A DNA stretch of 64,000 bases from Cristatella mucedo. Its lineage: Eukaryota; Bryozoa; Phylactolaemata; Cristatellidae. The notes under the pieces are model-generated. The model was given only the letters and a program-made list of their open reading frames with translations, was not told the DNA's origin and searched no databases. Below are positions 1 to 11,960 of the stretch, one piece after another. Position 1 is the stretch's first letter, and each line of letters opens with the position of its first letter. The DNA lies in assembly GCA_009760855.2 (NCBI GenBank), contig WPIO01000007.1:738501-802500 (forward strand), read 5' to 3'. The position numbers and the translations under genes are program-made.

Positions 1-36
1 TTTATCAAGTGTATTATTGTTATTATTATTATTATA
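1..36 (+). mobile_element. L2-like LINE, extreme 3' tail
   Basis: The window opens inside the 3' terminal module of the L2-like non-LTR retrotransposon: TTATCAAGTGTATTATTG followed by ATT repeats. The same ending closes the copies at 30831-30954 and 58975. The rest of the copy lies left of the window. Confidence 0.8.
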
Positions 37-1992
37 AGCCTCTAAAGCAGCAATCCGAATCTCAAGTTATCTTAGCTATCTCGCCAGTGCCTGTTAGTGA
101 TAACGAGTGGTGTTTGCTTCAGCCACACGAACGTTAGGCTTGTCGTCGCACTGGCCTCGCTCGGCTTCAGCAGCCTGATCATTTCTTGGGTGTGGGCCCA
201 CCAGCCGGAAAAAATACAATTTTAAACTCGACCTCATTTCTCTTGCAAGCGAAATAGGGTCGAGCTTGAAATCATATTTTTTTTATTTAGCTCGTTCGGT
301 CGGCAGCCCGGTGTCCGAGCTGCCCCCTCCCCCATAAATCTGTAGTGATGCTAGCAGAGGGCCCCTCGCTTTGCTGGATTGGCTCGATCAAAGTTCGAGA
401 CACCATCCCACCCCATCAAGAACCCAGAAAACACCTTCTGCCACTTGTTAAGAAATATCCTGTCGTGCTAAAGCCATTAATAAAGGGCGTAGTAACGGTT
501 TGCGGTCTCGCAGCTGACAAGGCAAAAAATGCCCACTTTCAGCCTCGCGGCACTTTCAAACGCCGATTGTCAGCTCCATTTGGGCGATGAATGTGCAGTG
601 TGTGTGCGTGTGTTCGCGTGCGTGTGTGTAGGCTGACGAATGTCGCACTGTGGGAAGCTTCGGATGCAGATGCTGTCAGCCACCGGAGTCCTGCTGAGCG
701 GCAGAGGGCCGATTCCTGTAATTCACTTCGTCCCGAAGTCTCTGCTGCTGCTGCAGCTGCTCCGACTCAGGCTTCGGCAACGCTCAGCGACCAAACGCCC
801 AGCCCGTATGCTGAGCGCATGAATTCCCATGCAAACGTCAGACATGCGGCCATGTCTGATTTTGTCAGTCAGGCCCGTGAGACCGGCTAGGTAGCTCATC
901 TGTGCACCCTCGGTGAGTCAATCGGCTAATTTTGAGCCTCGCTCCGAAATTCATGACGGAGTGGTGCGGTGCCGTGACCATTCATACACTGCACTGCCGT
1001 GGATGTTTCCACTCCTTTCTTTCTTTCAAATTAAGTATACTTTTTAAAAGGCAGCAGTCAAGTATTCGCATTCGCAACGCTATGTCCCCGAAAAGCACAG
1101 CACTGACCTGTTCTCTGGACGGCTTCCAATCATCTTCCTTGCACTAATGTTGTTGCAGATGTCATTAAGTGTTTGATGTAGGATTGGGAGCCAGCGATGC
1201 TATCACGAGTTTTACATGCACGGGGGGGGGTTGGAAGCCGCGTTTCATGCAACCGTTTTTGGGGTTGTGAACACTGTTTTTCGATGACAATAATAATAAA
1301 ATGTCATAATAAGAATAGGATATTTACATATATAGCATCCTTCGAGAAGTTAATCTTTTTCATGGTAAATTATATATGCAGTATGTAGTGTACCACAAAC
1401 TGAGCAAATGTTGCGAGCAGCAGATGGTTTTAAGGTCCTTTATGGATGTCAAGTCAAGCTTATTCATGGTGAGTTACGCTCAGGCAAGCACTCAGAGCAG
1501 ACAGGTAAAAGGACGAGCTGTTTTACTGGGGCGCTATACAGCATAACACCCATTAAGCCCTGGTTGCTTTGTAGATTTACGCAGATATATTACATTATTG
1601 CTTCTCTTGCAGTAAGTTGTAAAGCGCCTGGGTAGATATTTCGTTATGTAACGGAGCTATGCAAACGGCTTGTGATTAAAACTATTATTAATCTAGTGTG
1701 ACAGGCTTGGTCGAGTATGCCAAATGATGTTCGTAGGAGGAATTGCGTGTCAGACTTCCGGTTATAATTCCCTGAGGGCAGCCTTCTCTTTTGGTTTTCG
1801 AGGACATCCTCATCGTGGTTTGGTCTTCTTTTTCCTATAATGACATTTACTAGCATATTGTTCGTTATACCGGGCGTAGTTTTTTCGCATTATCATTTGT
1901 ATGAACTATCTATATGTACTAAGGCTGTGCCAAAAAATTATTGTCTATTCAGCCGAATACGAATAATTGACCAGCTATTCAGCAGAATACGA
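37..1992. other. No recognisable gene; simple GT sequence
   Basis: Short open frames occur on both strands, but none shows a domain, splice-site pattern or similarity I recognise. A degenerate GT run lies at about 593-627 and a G10 run near 1221. Around 1608-1690 a stretch (CTTCTCTTGCAGTAAGTTGTAAAGCGCC and an ATTATTAAT tail) resembles a very decayed plus-strand L2-like 3' end. The segment 1929-1992 is described with its possible partner at 2715-2840. Confidence 0.5.
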
Positions 1993-2840
1993 CTTAATAA
2001 CAATACACTTGGTAAAGTGCCCTCAGGCAATTCAATCTCTTTCTACACGCTTTACATTTACTGTTAAGGAAACACGATCGAATGGTGAGTGGTATCATGC
2101 TTGATAAACAACATGAATAACCCGGTTAGGGGTCACATGCACAGGGTCAGCATGTAAGTGTGGTTAGTGGCAGCATGCACGGTGTCAGCACGAATAAGCA
2201 CATAAAAGACTACTCACAGGGACTCACTAAATGCAGTCATAAATAGATGCGTTTATAAATTCTCTTTAAACGGGGATGTCGTAACGCACGTCGGGAGGGA
2301 GTTCCAGGCTTTGGGAGCATACGAACTAAATGCACGGTCTCCAAAGGGTTTGAGGTTTGCGCGAGGTATTGTTAAACAGTTAGATTCCGGAAAGCGGGTA
2401 GTACGATGCTTGGCCTGGTGGGGGAGTAGATCAGATAAATAGGCTGGAGCCAAAGAATGAAGGAACTGAAAGTGAGCGACAAAACCTTGAAGTCGACTTG
2501 TGCACAGAATAGGTCTACTAGCTGGTGACATTCAAAAATTAAAATGTCAGCAAAAGTTACAGTTCAGTAAAATTAATGCATAAACTAAATGTAAACAATA
2601 ACTGCATGTAAAGTGTGCATGGTTACAAATATATTGTGTACATAAAAGAGTTACTTGAGACAACCAGCAGTACTAGCCAAATTTAATGAGCCGAGTGTCA
2701 CGTGACGAACATTCGTATTTAGTCTGAGGGCTGCTATTCAGTCGAATAACGAACAACTATCTTGCTGAATAACTATTTGGCCCTCTATTCGGCCCTGAAG
2801 CGAATACGAAGCGGACATTCGGTGCATAACTGGTATATCT
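1929..2840. mobile_element. Possible hAT-like remnant split by an L2-like insertion
   Basis: Two blocks rich in TATTCAGCCGAATACGAAT-type motifs (1929-1992 and about 2715-2840) flank the minus-strand L2-like fragment at 1993-2500. Both contain TATTCRGC next to GAATACGA in opposite senses. The outer ends, CTAAGGCTGTGCC on the left and the complement of GGTGCATAACTGG on the right, are only loosely inverted. This could be a non-autonomous hAT-type element interrupted by the LINE. No transposase is seen and the ends are uncertain. Confidence 0.3.
1993..2500 (-). mobile_element. L2-like LINE, 5'-truncated 3' fragment
   Basis: Reading on the minus strand, this holds the last part of ORF2 and the 3' UTR. 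The open frame at 2253-2531 contains FLHSLAPAYLSDLLPHQAKH and GDRAFSSYAPKAWNSLPTCV, the conserved C-terminal block of CR1/L2-group reverse transcriptases. The 3' UTR has the repeated GCATGCACAGTGTCAGCA-type motifs and ends in the shared AAAGTGCC...ATTGTT tail on the left. The right end merges with unrelated sequence after about 2497. Confidence 0.85.
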
Positions 2841-3168
2841 ACACGCATACAAGATATAAATATTTATTTATTTGAGTAGGTTAAACGGATATAGCCTGCT
2901 TAATTAATCAGCACTAACTTGACTTTCTGGTTGCATACCTGTTCCTTCATTTGCCCTATGAACCTCTTTACTGTGGCTATTTTTCTAAAGCCACAGGAGA
3001 GCCTCTTATTCCTTAGCTCATGCGTTCAATTCGTGACCACCGCACAAAATAGCCTCAGCTCTTAATCTAGCTGTGATATCCCACCTGGATTTTTAGCTCT
3101 AAATTTAAAATAGATGAATATTCAGTACTTTAATGAATCTTGTATATATATCTATACGCATGCACACT

Positions 3169-4181
3169 CAGCCCCGACTTACGACGGCTCGGCTTACGAG
3201 ATTTTCGTGGCCGTGGTTGAAATCAGCCATGGTCACGCACAAATCAAAAATCAAATTTATTCAAGAAAACTTCCAAGTCCGCGCGGTCAGAAAATTTCAT
3301 GTGGCCACATACAGTAGGGAGGAAACTATTTCTGACAGCTATGCATGGTGGGTACTGGAGGCTATCGCTGGTGTGACTTTGTAGAAGTAAAGCTTGAGGT
3401 GGACGTGTGCACAGTGATGTCACCCATTCTCGTGTCTTGTGTTGCGATTTTACCGTTCGCTGCTTTATTACTTTAATTACTGCTGTTTGCTTGTTTATTA
3501 GATACTTTGATTATTTGGAGACTGCTGAAAAATGCAGAATTTGCACCTCTTCTGCTGGTGGAGAAAAGAAGCTGAGGAGAGCCACTTCTCTTGAGGAGAA
3601 AATGAGTATCATTCGAAAAGGAAAATCTAAATGAAAAACTATACAAAAAAATATTGAAACTTCGAAAGGTCCTTAAAGTTGAAAGGCAAGTTAATGATTC
3701 TCTTGCCTATTATCGCGATATCGTCCAAGAAAGGAAACAGCAAACAAAGCAGCCAAAGCTCAATTTTTTTTATAAAATAGAAACGAGTGAAACCCCACCA
3801 TGTACTAACTAGCAAAGCAACTGATTTATCTCAGCCATATATGAGTCATGAGAGTTTAGAGAAACATGGAGTCGATGATCCTCCAGCACGATCGACCAAC
3901 TCCTCACTCTCACCCCAATTGTATACAGTGTGCAGTACTACAACTACCAGCTTTTGTATGCCCCAAAATACTCTACATTATGGTGTGTAAATGCAATCTT
4001 ATTTTAATGGTTCCTATTTATTTCTTATTTGTTATGCATTTGTAAAAAAAATGAAGTTCGTTACCTCTATAACTTCGTCAGAACGTATCGTAGTAGAACG
4101 CATCATACAGCATTCTTGATTACGAAGAATCGACTTACGACAGGTTTTCCTGTCCCTGTCTAGTTTGTAAGTCGGGTGCTG
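3169..4181 (+). mobile_element. Tigger/pogo-like DNA transposon, internally deleted
   Basis: The element has imperfect terminal inverted repeats: CAGCCCCGACTTAC at 3169 and, on the other strand from 4181, CAGCACCCGACTTAC. Inside, one frame reads KKLRRATSLEEKMSIIRKGK (ending near 3631), like the start of the CENP-B-type N-terminal helix-turn-helix of Tigger transposases. A second frame, from about 3631 to 3811, reads YYRDIVQERKQQTKQPKLNF, like the basic C-terminal end that follows the catalytic core. The DDE catalytic domain between them is missing, so this is a non-autonomous deletion derivative. The usual TA target duplication is not visible; both flanks show ACT next to the ends. The family call rests on remembered features and the inverted repeats. 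Confidence 0.65.
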
Positions 4182-5900
4182 ACTCTGCACCATGCACGTG
4201 TGGGCCCGCGCACACACACATATACATTTACAATTCCGGTAAGTATATCCCGTCCATTGGATGGATTAGAGGGTTGCTCTGATCGAAAGGTTGTAATGTA
4301 TGCCTGTAGTGGCGTAAGTATATCTACAGCATCTCTAGTATTCGACTCTCACGGTGGGCTGCCACTCGAGAGTTGAAATTTCTTCCATCACTATTCAGCA
4401 ATTTGACACGGCAACAAAGGTCAACCCTGGTTCGATTGAAAAACTGACAATCGAGCTTCTCACTGCTTGGCACCAATCAACTGCTAGCGATTGATTACTT
4501 GTATGAATGCACTAGCCTATGTGCGCATGTGTGTGGAAGGCAAGTGAAAAGCAGGTAGCATGCTGTATTGGCGGCGACATGTAGAAAAGTAAGTAACATT
4601 CTATCAGCTTTGCCCGGTCCTTACTCTCTGCTCTTCAATTAGTCAGTTAAGCCGACCTCTATCCATCTATCAATTTTGATTTCCTTCTCATTGTACTGGA
4701 CGCTCGGAGCTTTTCGTTATCTGATTGGCTAGACCTGAGGGTACATGTACCTGCAAGAGATTGTAAGATGTCCAGTAAAAAGTTATATAATTTGGTAATA
4801 TCTATGAATGGCCTTGCATTGCTAAAGCATCCAACTACAATTCTGATCGCCTCACCTTGGCAGTAACAACGAACTAAGCCCTAACAAGAGAGCCACCACC
4901 CACAGTAAAGATTTTGGTCGGGTAGCACTACAAAGAGTCTTTGCGGTTGACCCTTGCTGTGAGCAGTAATTAGCAATGTAGTTAAATTATCTATTTTGAT
5001 TATCAGAACTGCGGACACCGCAGAGCTTAGAGGAAGACTGGCCATGTAAACGTCCTAAAAAACAGAAGACCGAAGCTGGACAGATGTAGGTAGGAAGCGA
5101 AACTCACCGTGCGAACCCGGCTTCACCTTCGTAAAGAGGATAGAAGCGTAGATTTGATTGAGTGCCGTTCTATCCGTGGGTTTTTGGATGGATTTCGTTC
5201 GCTTATTAAAGCATTCGTCTTCTGTGCAACGTTACGTTGTTGGCAATGTGGGATTCGCTCGCCTACGGGGAAGCCGTGCTCCCGAAGATGGCCGGAAAGA
5301 GTAACTAATAAATTCGTATGACCAGACATTTTGAGTGCGCTGTCCGCCGCATAAAATCGCTGCAGATTCGTCAAAGTCTAGTCCCAAAATCTGCAATAAA
5401 AATTTGTTTGTCGGTACTATGGAAGCCGTACGTATAATCTCCCCTGTGAGCATGCGCTCCCCCGCAATTCAGGAATACAATTTCCGTTTCTCCTTCGGCC
5501 AGCTCGAACGACCTCCCAGCGTCCGCACGGCTGCCTCTGCAGGACAGCCTTACTCGGAAGGAGGCTGGTCATGTCCAGTCCGTGTGCGTGCGTCTGAGGG
5601 GGGGGGGGTAGAGCGCTCGGATGACCACTTTCTAGTAAAGGTACATGGTAGCGGCAGCAGCAGCGGCGGCCGGGATCGGCATGCAGGCTGCCATCATTTT
5701 CGTGCAAGTGGCGTGCTCGAGGCTCAACTTCCGGAAGCCGGCGTAGGAAGGGTGCTGGGCCAATCGAAATCTCTCTCGTCAGTTTCTCTGGAGCGAACGC
5801 GCGAGGCCAACTCTTTCTTGGCGCGTCGCTATTGAGATAGTTGCGCTCCGCTGCGGAAGAAGCTTCGCGGCGCCGCGTTGGTTGTCAGAGCTGCTTAAAA
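4182..5900. other. No recognisable gene; GC-rich part at 5.4-5.9 kb
   Basis: No coding region is supported. A 166-codon open frame at 5335-5835 lies in a locally GC-rich, CpG-containing part with a G10 run near 5600. It has a Ser/Arg/Gly-biased composition and no recognisable domain. An opposing frame on the minus strand (5417-5707) is equally unconvincing. It could hold an exon or a promoter, but nothing decides this. Confidence 0.4.
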
Positions 5901-6127
5901 GTGGTGACACTGTTGCATGCTGCCACTAGCCATGATTGCATGCTGACCCTGTGCATGTCTCTTCTAACCATACTATCATTGTTGTTGATTGAGCATGCCA
6001 TGAGCACTAACCATTTGATCTAGCTTCCTTTGCAGCAATTGTAAAGTGCCTAGAAAGAGATTTAAGTTATCTGGGGGCATTTTATCAAATGTATTAGTAT
6101 TTTTTTATTATCACCGTTATTATATTA
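5901..6127 (+). mobile_element. L2-like LINE, 3' UTR fragment
   Basis: The plus strand shows the typical 3' UTR order: GTTGCATGCTGCCACTAGCC, TGCATGCTGACCCTGTGCAT, then TTCCTTTGCAGCAATTGTAAAGTGCCTAGAAAGAG and an AT-rich TATTAGTATT tail. All coding sequence is lost. Confidence 0.85.
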
Positions 6128-6693
6128 GAGCTGAGCAAGTTGCGGCAAGAGGCTACAAAGTTTCGCCCGTCTATCATCTCCACGCCGCCGAGCGAGCACG
6201 TCAAAAGCGGCCATTACGTACAAATACACTATGAGCAAATGGCGCTCGCCAATGATGCTACCCAGAGAGTGGGCACCGATGCTCAACTGAGCGTCCGAGT
6301 ACGTCGTATTTCAAAATATAGACCACAATATAAATAAAAAAAACGAAAAATAGAAATTCATGATGACTTATGTTCACCAGAAATACTACACGACGCTTAT
6401 ATTCGGTGAGCTAGATATGCTAATTTGAGATCGCTTAACCAGCGGGTGAAGTGGGGTAGAGATAGTTTAATTTGCCTGCTGTCCTATCTTTCCGCTGACG
6501 TGTCACTAACACTATTGCTATGTGAACCGCACGAAAAACACAGCCTCTTTCTGCCGGCAATCCGAAGCACTGTATCTTCCGTCTTTTCAAACTCTTTGCC
6601 GTTAGCCGTTGCTTTTCCCGATTTGTAGAACCTTTTTGAATGTTTCTTTTGCTTTACTTGAGCGGTTTGCAACGTTCCGAAGGAATTCAGAAC

Positions 6694-6848
6694 TTAATAA
6701 TATATAATACATTTACATAACACCCTAAGAGAACTTAACATCTATTCAGGCGCTACACATGCGCCACAGATACGAGCCCACGAACTCAGACATTCACCTT
6801 GACCTTGGTCGAGGCGAGCGCCTTTGTGACTGGGCTAAACCAGCGCAG
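6694..6848 (-). mobile_element. SINE-A, tRNA-derived, full unit
   Basis: Minus-strand SINE of about 155 bp. Its tRNA-like head is at the right end (complement of GGGCTAAACCAGCGC, with box A and box B-like GGCTCG-type sequence). Its body ends on the left in TGTAGCGCCTGAATAGATG...GTTATGTAAATG, the same module found at the 3' end of the L2-like LINE. Confidence 0.8.
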
Positions 6849-7045
6849 GTAGTAAACACTTTTTTAATTATGTGCACTTGATAATAAAAATACATATTGA
6901 AGCAATGCAAGAGGAAGAAGAACTACATGACCCTAGTCGCTATTTTCTCGACACCTCTGCAGGGCGCACCTGCACCAAACTATTTTAGGTTTTCATCAGT
7001 AATGACCATCGTAGCCGAGTCCTCACACATTTCAGAGATCAGCAC

Positions 7046-7305
7046 GTGCATCTCTCTTCTTCCTCTCTCATCCATCTCTGTCTGTCATTCTCTGTCTCTC
7101 TATCTCCTCTGTCTCTGTCTTTCCCTGTCTCTTTCTGCCTCCCTATGTCTCTCTTTTTCTCTCTCGCTCTCGCTCTCTCTCTCTCTCTCTCTCGCTTTCT
7201 CTCTCTCTCTCTTTACCTCTATCTGTATCTCATTCCATCTCTATTTTTCTCGTGCCCTCTCGCTCTTTCTGTCTCCTCCTCTATCTCCCTCTTTCTCTCC
7301 CTTAA
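7046..7305. repeat. (CT)n-rich low-complexity tract
   Basis: About 260 bp of CTCTCT/CTGTCT/CTTTCT on the plus strand. The long Ser/Leu-repeat open frames over it (6897-7310 and 7046-7411) are a by-product of the repeat and are not genes. Confidence 0.95.
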
Positions 7306-7584
7306 CCTGACACTCCGGTGTCGAGGTGGGCTCGAAGCAGTTAAAAGTCAAGCAACCTACTCCAGCAAGGAAAGAAGTAGGCTCGAATGTATATGTGAAC
7401 CCAACAACTAACGCTCGGGACTATCCTCTGCCTTTACTGGTTGGCAGCCACCGCCGCCCTTTAGACCAATTCTAACCCATGTCAAAGGCAGCCTCACCTT
7501 AGTGAGCAGGAGCGTAGGAAAAGGGTCGGATACAACTCGTGCAGCGTGTTGGGCCTTCTCCCGCCCGACACGACGCACGATCGC

Positions 7585-7802
7585 TTAGGAATGTTTGAGA
7601 TAGGTGGGCCGGAGCAAGAGAATGAGAGAAGCTTCAAAGTGAGTTGCGTGCCCATTGAAGTCACTAGGCTGCCTGCTGGGGAGCTCGTGCAGGCTGGTGA
7701 GAAGCGGTTCGGTATGACAACTACGATGCTTATCACAAACAAGCCCAGCTGCAAGAAGTTTTGCACTAGCTCTAAGCGCGTGATTGCACAGACAGTAAGA
7801 CG
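7585..7802 (-). mobile_element. L2-like LINE, internal ORF2 fragment
   Basis: Diverged minus-strand piece of the RT C-terminal region without the 3' tail. On the plus strand it keeps AAGCGGTTCGGTATGACAAC and AAACAAGCCCAGCTGCAAGA, which align with GAAGTGGAGTAATGTGGCAAC and GACAAGCCTAGCTGCAGAG in the copy at 59207-60285. Confidence 0.65.
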
Positions 7803-8076
7803 AACAACTATGAATCGCGTTCATGTTTGATCTAGTTTGTGTTACCTCTGGGAATCATGTTGCCGCTTTCACAAACCACTATCGATACAGGCCACCCGAA
7901 GAGTCACGGAAAGACGGAACTTGTAAAGCATAATTTGCTGACGAGAGTGCAAACCTTCAAATCCGAATAACTTCCGCAACCGCCTAGACGTGCTTGTACG
8001 TTTACAAGTGCGTGTACCAAGGGTTGCGTTGTGGCGCATGACCACATATTGCGGTGCGGTGAGCTTCGTTGCCTCG

Positions 8077-8230
8077 CGGGTATAGCCCGGTGTTTAAGGT
8101 GCTCGCCTCGAACCAAGGTTAATGTGTACGTTATTGATGACCGAGGTCCTGGGTTTGAGCCAATGGCATAGTGAAGTGCCTGAATAGAGATTATGTTCTC
8201 TCAGAGCGCTACATAAATGAATTACATTTA
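8077..8230 (+). mobile_element. SINE-A, tRNA-derived
   Basis: Plus-strand unit with head GGTATAGCCCGGTGTTTAAGG (box A region) and box B-like GGGTTTGAGCC. The tail GTGAAGTGCCTGAATAGAGA...GCGCTACATAAATGAATTACAT is shared with the LINE 3' end. Confidence 0.8.
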
Positions 8231-8730
8231 TGCGGCATGCAACTAGAAGTATTGAAAAATATAGTAGAATTTTAGTTATCGCGGCCAGTACGGCTTTGCA
8301 ACTCCGTCCCAATACATTGATATGAAGAGCGTGTATTTAAAGGAAAGTTAGCAGGTTTTTCGATTTGGTCAAATCACAGTCGTAAAGCTGGGCCGAAGTC
8401 GCATATTTGAAGTTTGCACTTGCACGGCATTGTGAATTCAGCTGAACGCTTCGAAAAACAGCTTCTCTGCGTATTTCGGGATCCTACCCTGTTAAAACTT
8501 GTTAGGAATCAGCTCTAGATATCTGCAAGTGGGAGGCGGACCTTGACAATGGCAGGCCCGTTCGATGGTAATAAGACCTTGAGATTTCCCCGACACGATT
8601 ACCAGGGGCCTTCGAATATGATGGGTATTGGTCGCTGAGGAACGGTAAGAGGCTCAGTCGTTCGGGACTCTTTTTTTCAGCAGAAACATAATGCGTTTGT
8701 TCAATATTCGAAAGAAGACGTGTTTTTCCA

Positions 8731-8826
8731 TTATAATAAGAATAATAAGTTTGTTATAGCACCTCAGAGAACTCAATTTCTTTCTAGACAACTTACATTT
8801 TCCGCAAAGGAAGCATGATTGAATAC
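8731..8826 (-). mobile_element. L2-like LINE, 3' end fragment
   Basis: Short minus-strand tail: AATAATAAGTTTGTTATAGC, then CTCAGAGAACTCAATTTCTT and CTTACATTTTCCGCAAAGGA. Only about 95 bp of the 3' end remain. Confidence 0.75.
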
Positions 8827-10539
8827 ACTGTACAGGCTGCTTACTATTTGTGCACAAAGAGTGTCATCCAGTTCTCCAAATCTGTTGCAAGGAATCGCGA
8901 CCTTAACCTTAGACTCGGACTGAACGTTGCATGCCGCTGCTTGAGCTATTAGCCCTGGCGAAGATCGGTGGATTAAATCAAGCGACGAATCTAAAAGATC
9001 CAGTAAGGTATGCAGTCAGTTAGACGGGTGGATCTCATTGGTACTCAAGTGACCGGCGCTCAACGCCATGTTACCATTCACCTTGCAGTTTGAGCATGAG
9101 CACGGCCCAATGAGCACACGTTTTTAGATGTGAAGAGGTAAGACATGTCGCTGCCACCCCTCTTGGAATCGGGCCTCAGTCGTAAAGTCCTAATTATTCA
9201 CTTCCTCACATATTCAAAGCGAAACTCGAGTCTTAAGTTTTTAAGTATTAAAACGGAGAGTCAGTGGATGAGTTGCTAAGTTGTTCAACGGCAAAAGGGA
9301 AACATTGCAAAATAAGTCACACTCGCTACTCTGCTGTGACTCAAATCCTCCCGCAGACAACCTGGGGGCACGGTATTTTCAAAAGCACCCAGCGGTGTCA
9401 AGCTCGGCCAAACTTCTTGCTGCACAAGAATTAGCATGTATACCAGCTTATGGCACAGAATTATTTCTAGACAATATAATTGATGAGTTAGTCAAATTTG
9501 CTTCAAGTAGTTCATGCATGCAATCGCCAGTAGACAATTAACTGAATTAATTATTGTTATAATTATCTTGGAAAGTGCTGTTAAAATTGGACCATGGCTC
9601 AGTAAAATAAATCAAGTGCTTGGGAGAAATTTGAGAAAACATTGACCAGCGCCTTGTACGATCAACGAGCGTTACAGCGAGCTTACATCTTTAACTGCTG
9701 CTATGTGCATTAGATTTCATTGGAAAAATCTCTTCATGGAATCCCAGACAGGCGATTGGGTTTTCTCTTTTGCCGTGCTATCCCGTAGACGGTATTAGCT
9801 GCGGGCCCAAACAATGCTTAATTTTTGTGGTTGTACGATCTTTTGTGACAGCTTCTCCCTGTCCGTAGTTCTGATATTAAACCAAGAGAGCCAGATAAAT
9901 TTGGTTGGTAGATTAGCTAAAATTCACCGCTACCAAGGGGCGGAGTGTAACCCTGAACACTGAACTGTTAACTGAGACCACGTCCACAGATGAAGAAATT
10001 CCAAATTCACTGGCCCTGGACGTCATTCAACAAGTTATTGACTGCCAAAATTTTGACAAATAAATGTCTTCAGTCACGCAAGTATTCCATGTGACTAGTA
10101 AACTGGACAGTCACCACGTCTGCTTCGACGAATATATGCACAAATGATGCCTTTCATGCACGTCATTTTAACCGCTGGTTATATTCCTTGGTGGCATAAA
10201 TTTAGTTACGACAGTAGGTACGAAAGCATAGGGAATGGTGACTTGCACGGCTTGAAATGGTTGAAATCCAAAACCAATCCTATGGTTGAAATCCAAACCC
10301 GAGAGTCAAGCATCACTCATCTTAGCCAGAAGTCAACGGAGCCATTGACGTGCTGCCATAAACATCACATTTGTAAATGGAGGCATTTAGCAAATGTACG
10401 GCTCTCACTGTGGCCATGGAACCCGGCGAACATTCCAAATTGTCCTTTGACTAAATGGTGACATCAGCTTTACTGTCTAGTCTGCCAACTTTAATCTGCA
10501 TGCTAATTACAAAATGCCGATTTGCTTAGATCAGGGTAC
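8827..10539. other. No recognisable feature
   Basis: Unique-looking sequence of moderate AT content. Open frames at 9281-9541 (86 codons) and 10144-10461 (105 codons) show no domain, signal peptide or splice context I can recognise and are probably chance frames. Confidence 0.5.
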
Positions 10540-11185
10540 CCTGCCAAGATGGCCCTTGCATTCATAACATTCCAATTCGACTTCTTCAACACTCACTAGA
10601 GGCAGCTTTTTCTGACGTCAGAATAAGGCCCTCAGCAGTTGGTACGACCGCCTGCAACTAGGCTTGTCTGTTCATGCACATTGTTCCTGCGGCATTACAC
10701 CACTTCTCATCGATGCACTGACTTTCCCATCAAATACCTTACTGAATTCACGAATTTACAACTCATTTTTTGTCCCTTCGTTTTATAAGCTCCGGAATAT
10801 CAACCAGAAATAGTTACTCGTCGCTCTTTTCATCGTACCGCCTGCTCTTCTGGCTCAAGTAGAATTGATGTGCCTCGAACCAACCTCAAATTCCTTGGAG
10901 AGCGGGCCTTTTTTTAGTATGCTTCAATATGCCAACTCACTCGCTACTGAAGTCACGACATCCCCCTACTTGACGATATCTAAAAAGAAGCTAAACAAAG
11001 CCTTTTCCATTTAGGATTCGCTTGGACGGAGAGCTCTACTTAGCGAACTTTAGGAATGCTGATATTGTGTACGTTATTATGAACCATTTGTTCATGGTTC
11101 CTTTCCAGCGTACGTAGAGTGCCTTGAAATAGATTTCGTTTTTTACAGTGACATACAGTTGTCTTATTAATATTATCATTGAAGG
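10540..11185 (+). mobile_element. L2-like LINE, old diverged 3' copy
   Basis: Plus-strand remnant of the ORF2 C-terminal region. Recognisable pieces are GCAACTAGGCTTGTCTGTTC, CGGCATTACACCACTTCTCA (matching HITPLL), CCTCGAACCAACCTCAAATTCCTTGGAGAG (R-T-N-L-K-F-L-G-E) and ATCTAAAAAGAAGCTAAACA. The 3' end is much decayed but still has GTAGAGTGCCTTGAAATAGA and a TTATTAATATTATC tail. Frames are broken throughout. Confidence 0.7.
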
Positions 11186-11320
11186 TTAAAAAACATTAGT
11201 TGAAAACGGTGTCTATCGATTACCAGTGTAGCTAATAAGCCACTGGCCAACAGACGAACCCGCGTTAATGCAACTTATTAGATTGTGCTCATGCTCGAGT
11301 TAATGTGCAATTAGGACTTA

Positions 11321-11851
11321 AATCGTAGATGCAAGGTTCTGCTACTCACTTTTGAGTCCCTTCATTCTTTGTCTCCAGCCTACCTATCGGATTTACTCCT
11401 CCACCAGGCTTAGCGTTGGACAACCCGCTTTTCGAAATCTAATCGTTTACTTATCTCGTATAAACCTCAAATCCTTTGGAGGCCATGCCTTTAGTTCATA
11501 AGCTCTCAAAGCCTGGAACTCACTTCCGACTGTCGTCACGACATCCCCTGACTTTTCCACATTTAAAAAGAAATTAAAATACGCATCTATTTATCACAGC
11601 ATGTAGTGGGTCCCAGTAACTCAACCTCTATGTGCTGATGCCTGCTGACACTATGCATGCTGCCACTAACCATATTTGCATGCTGACCCTGTGCTTGTCA
11701 CCTCCAACCATGTTATGCTTGTTGTCATTGAGCATTCTACCATTAGCCATCCGATCGTGCTTCATTTGCAGCCAATATAGATAGAGATTGAGTTCTCTGA
11801 GGGCTCTATATCAAATGTATTATTGCTGTTATTATTGTTGTTATTATCATT
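11321..11851 (+). mobile_element. L2-like LINE, 5'-truncated 3' copy
   Basis: Plus-strand copy beginning near the KVLxLTF motif. It continues through CCTACCTATCGGATTTACTC, AACCTCAAATCCTTTGGAGG and CAAAGCCTGGAACTCACTTC to the full 3' UTR and an (ATT)n tail. It lies 135 bp downstream of another plus-strand copy. Confidence 0.9.
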
Positions 11852-11960
11852 GAAGTACTAAAAAGCATGTTTCGAGACTGCGAATGGAAGGCGTGCGTAT
11901 ATGTTCCATGAACTGATTGAATGAATGTGAATTAGGAACACGATGATAAGTTAAGATATA

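Noticed and set aside
6897-7411. 137- and 121-codon Ser/Leu-rich frames
   Set aside because: Translation of the (CT)n-rich tract; no coding signal outside the repeat.
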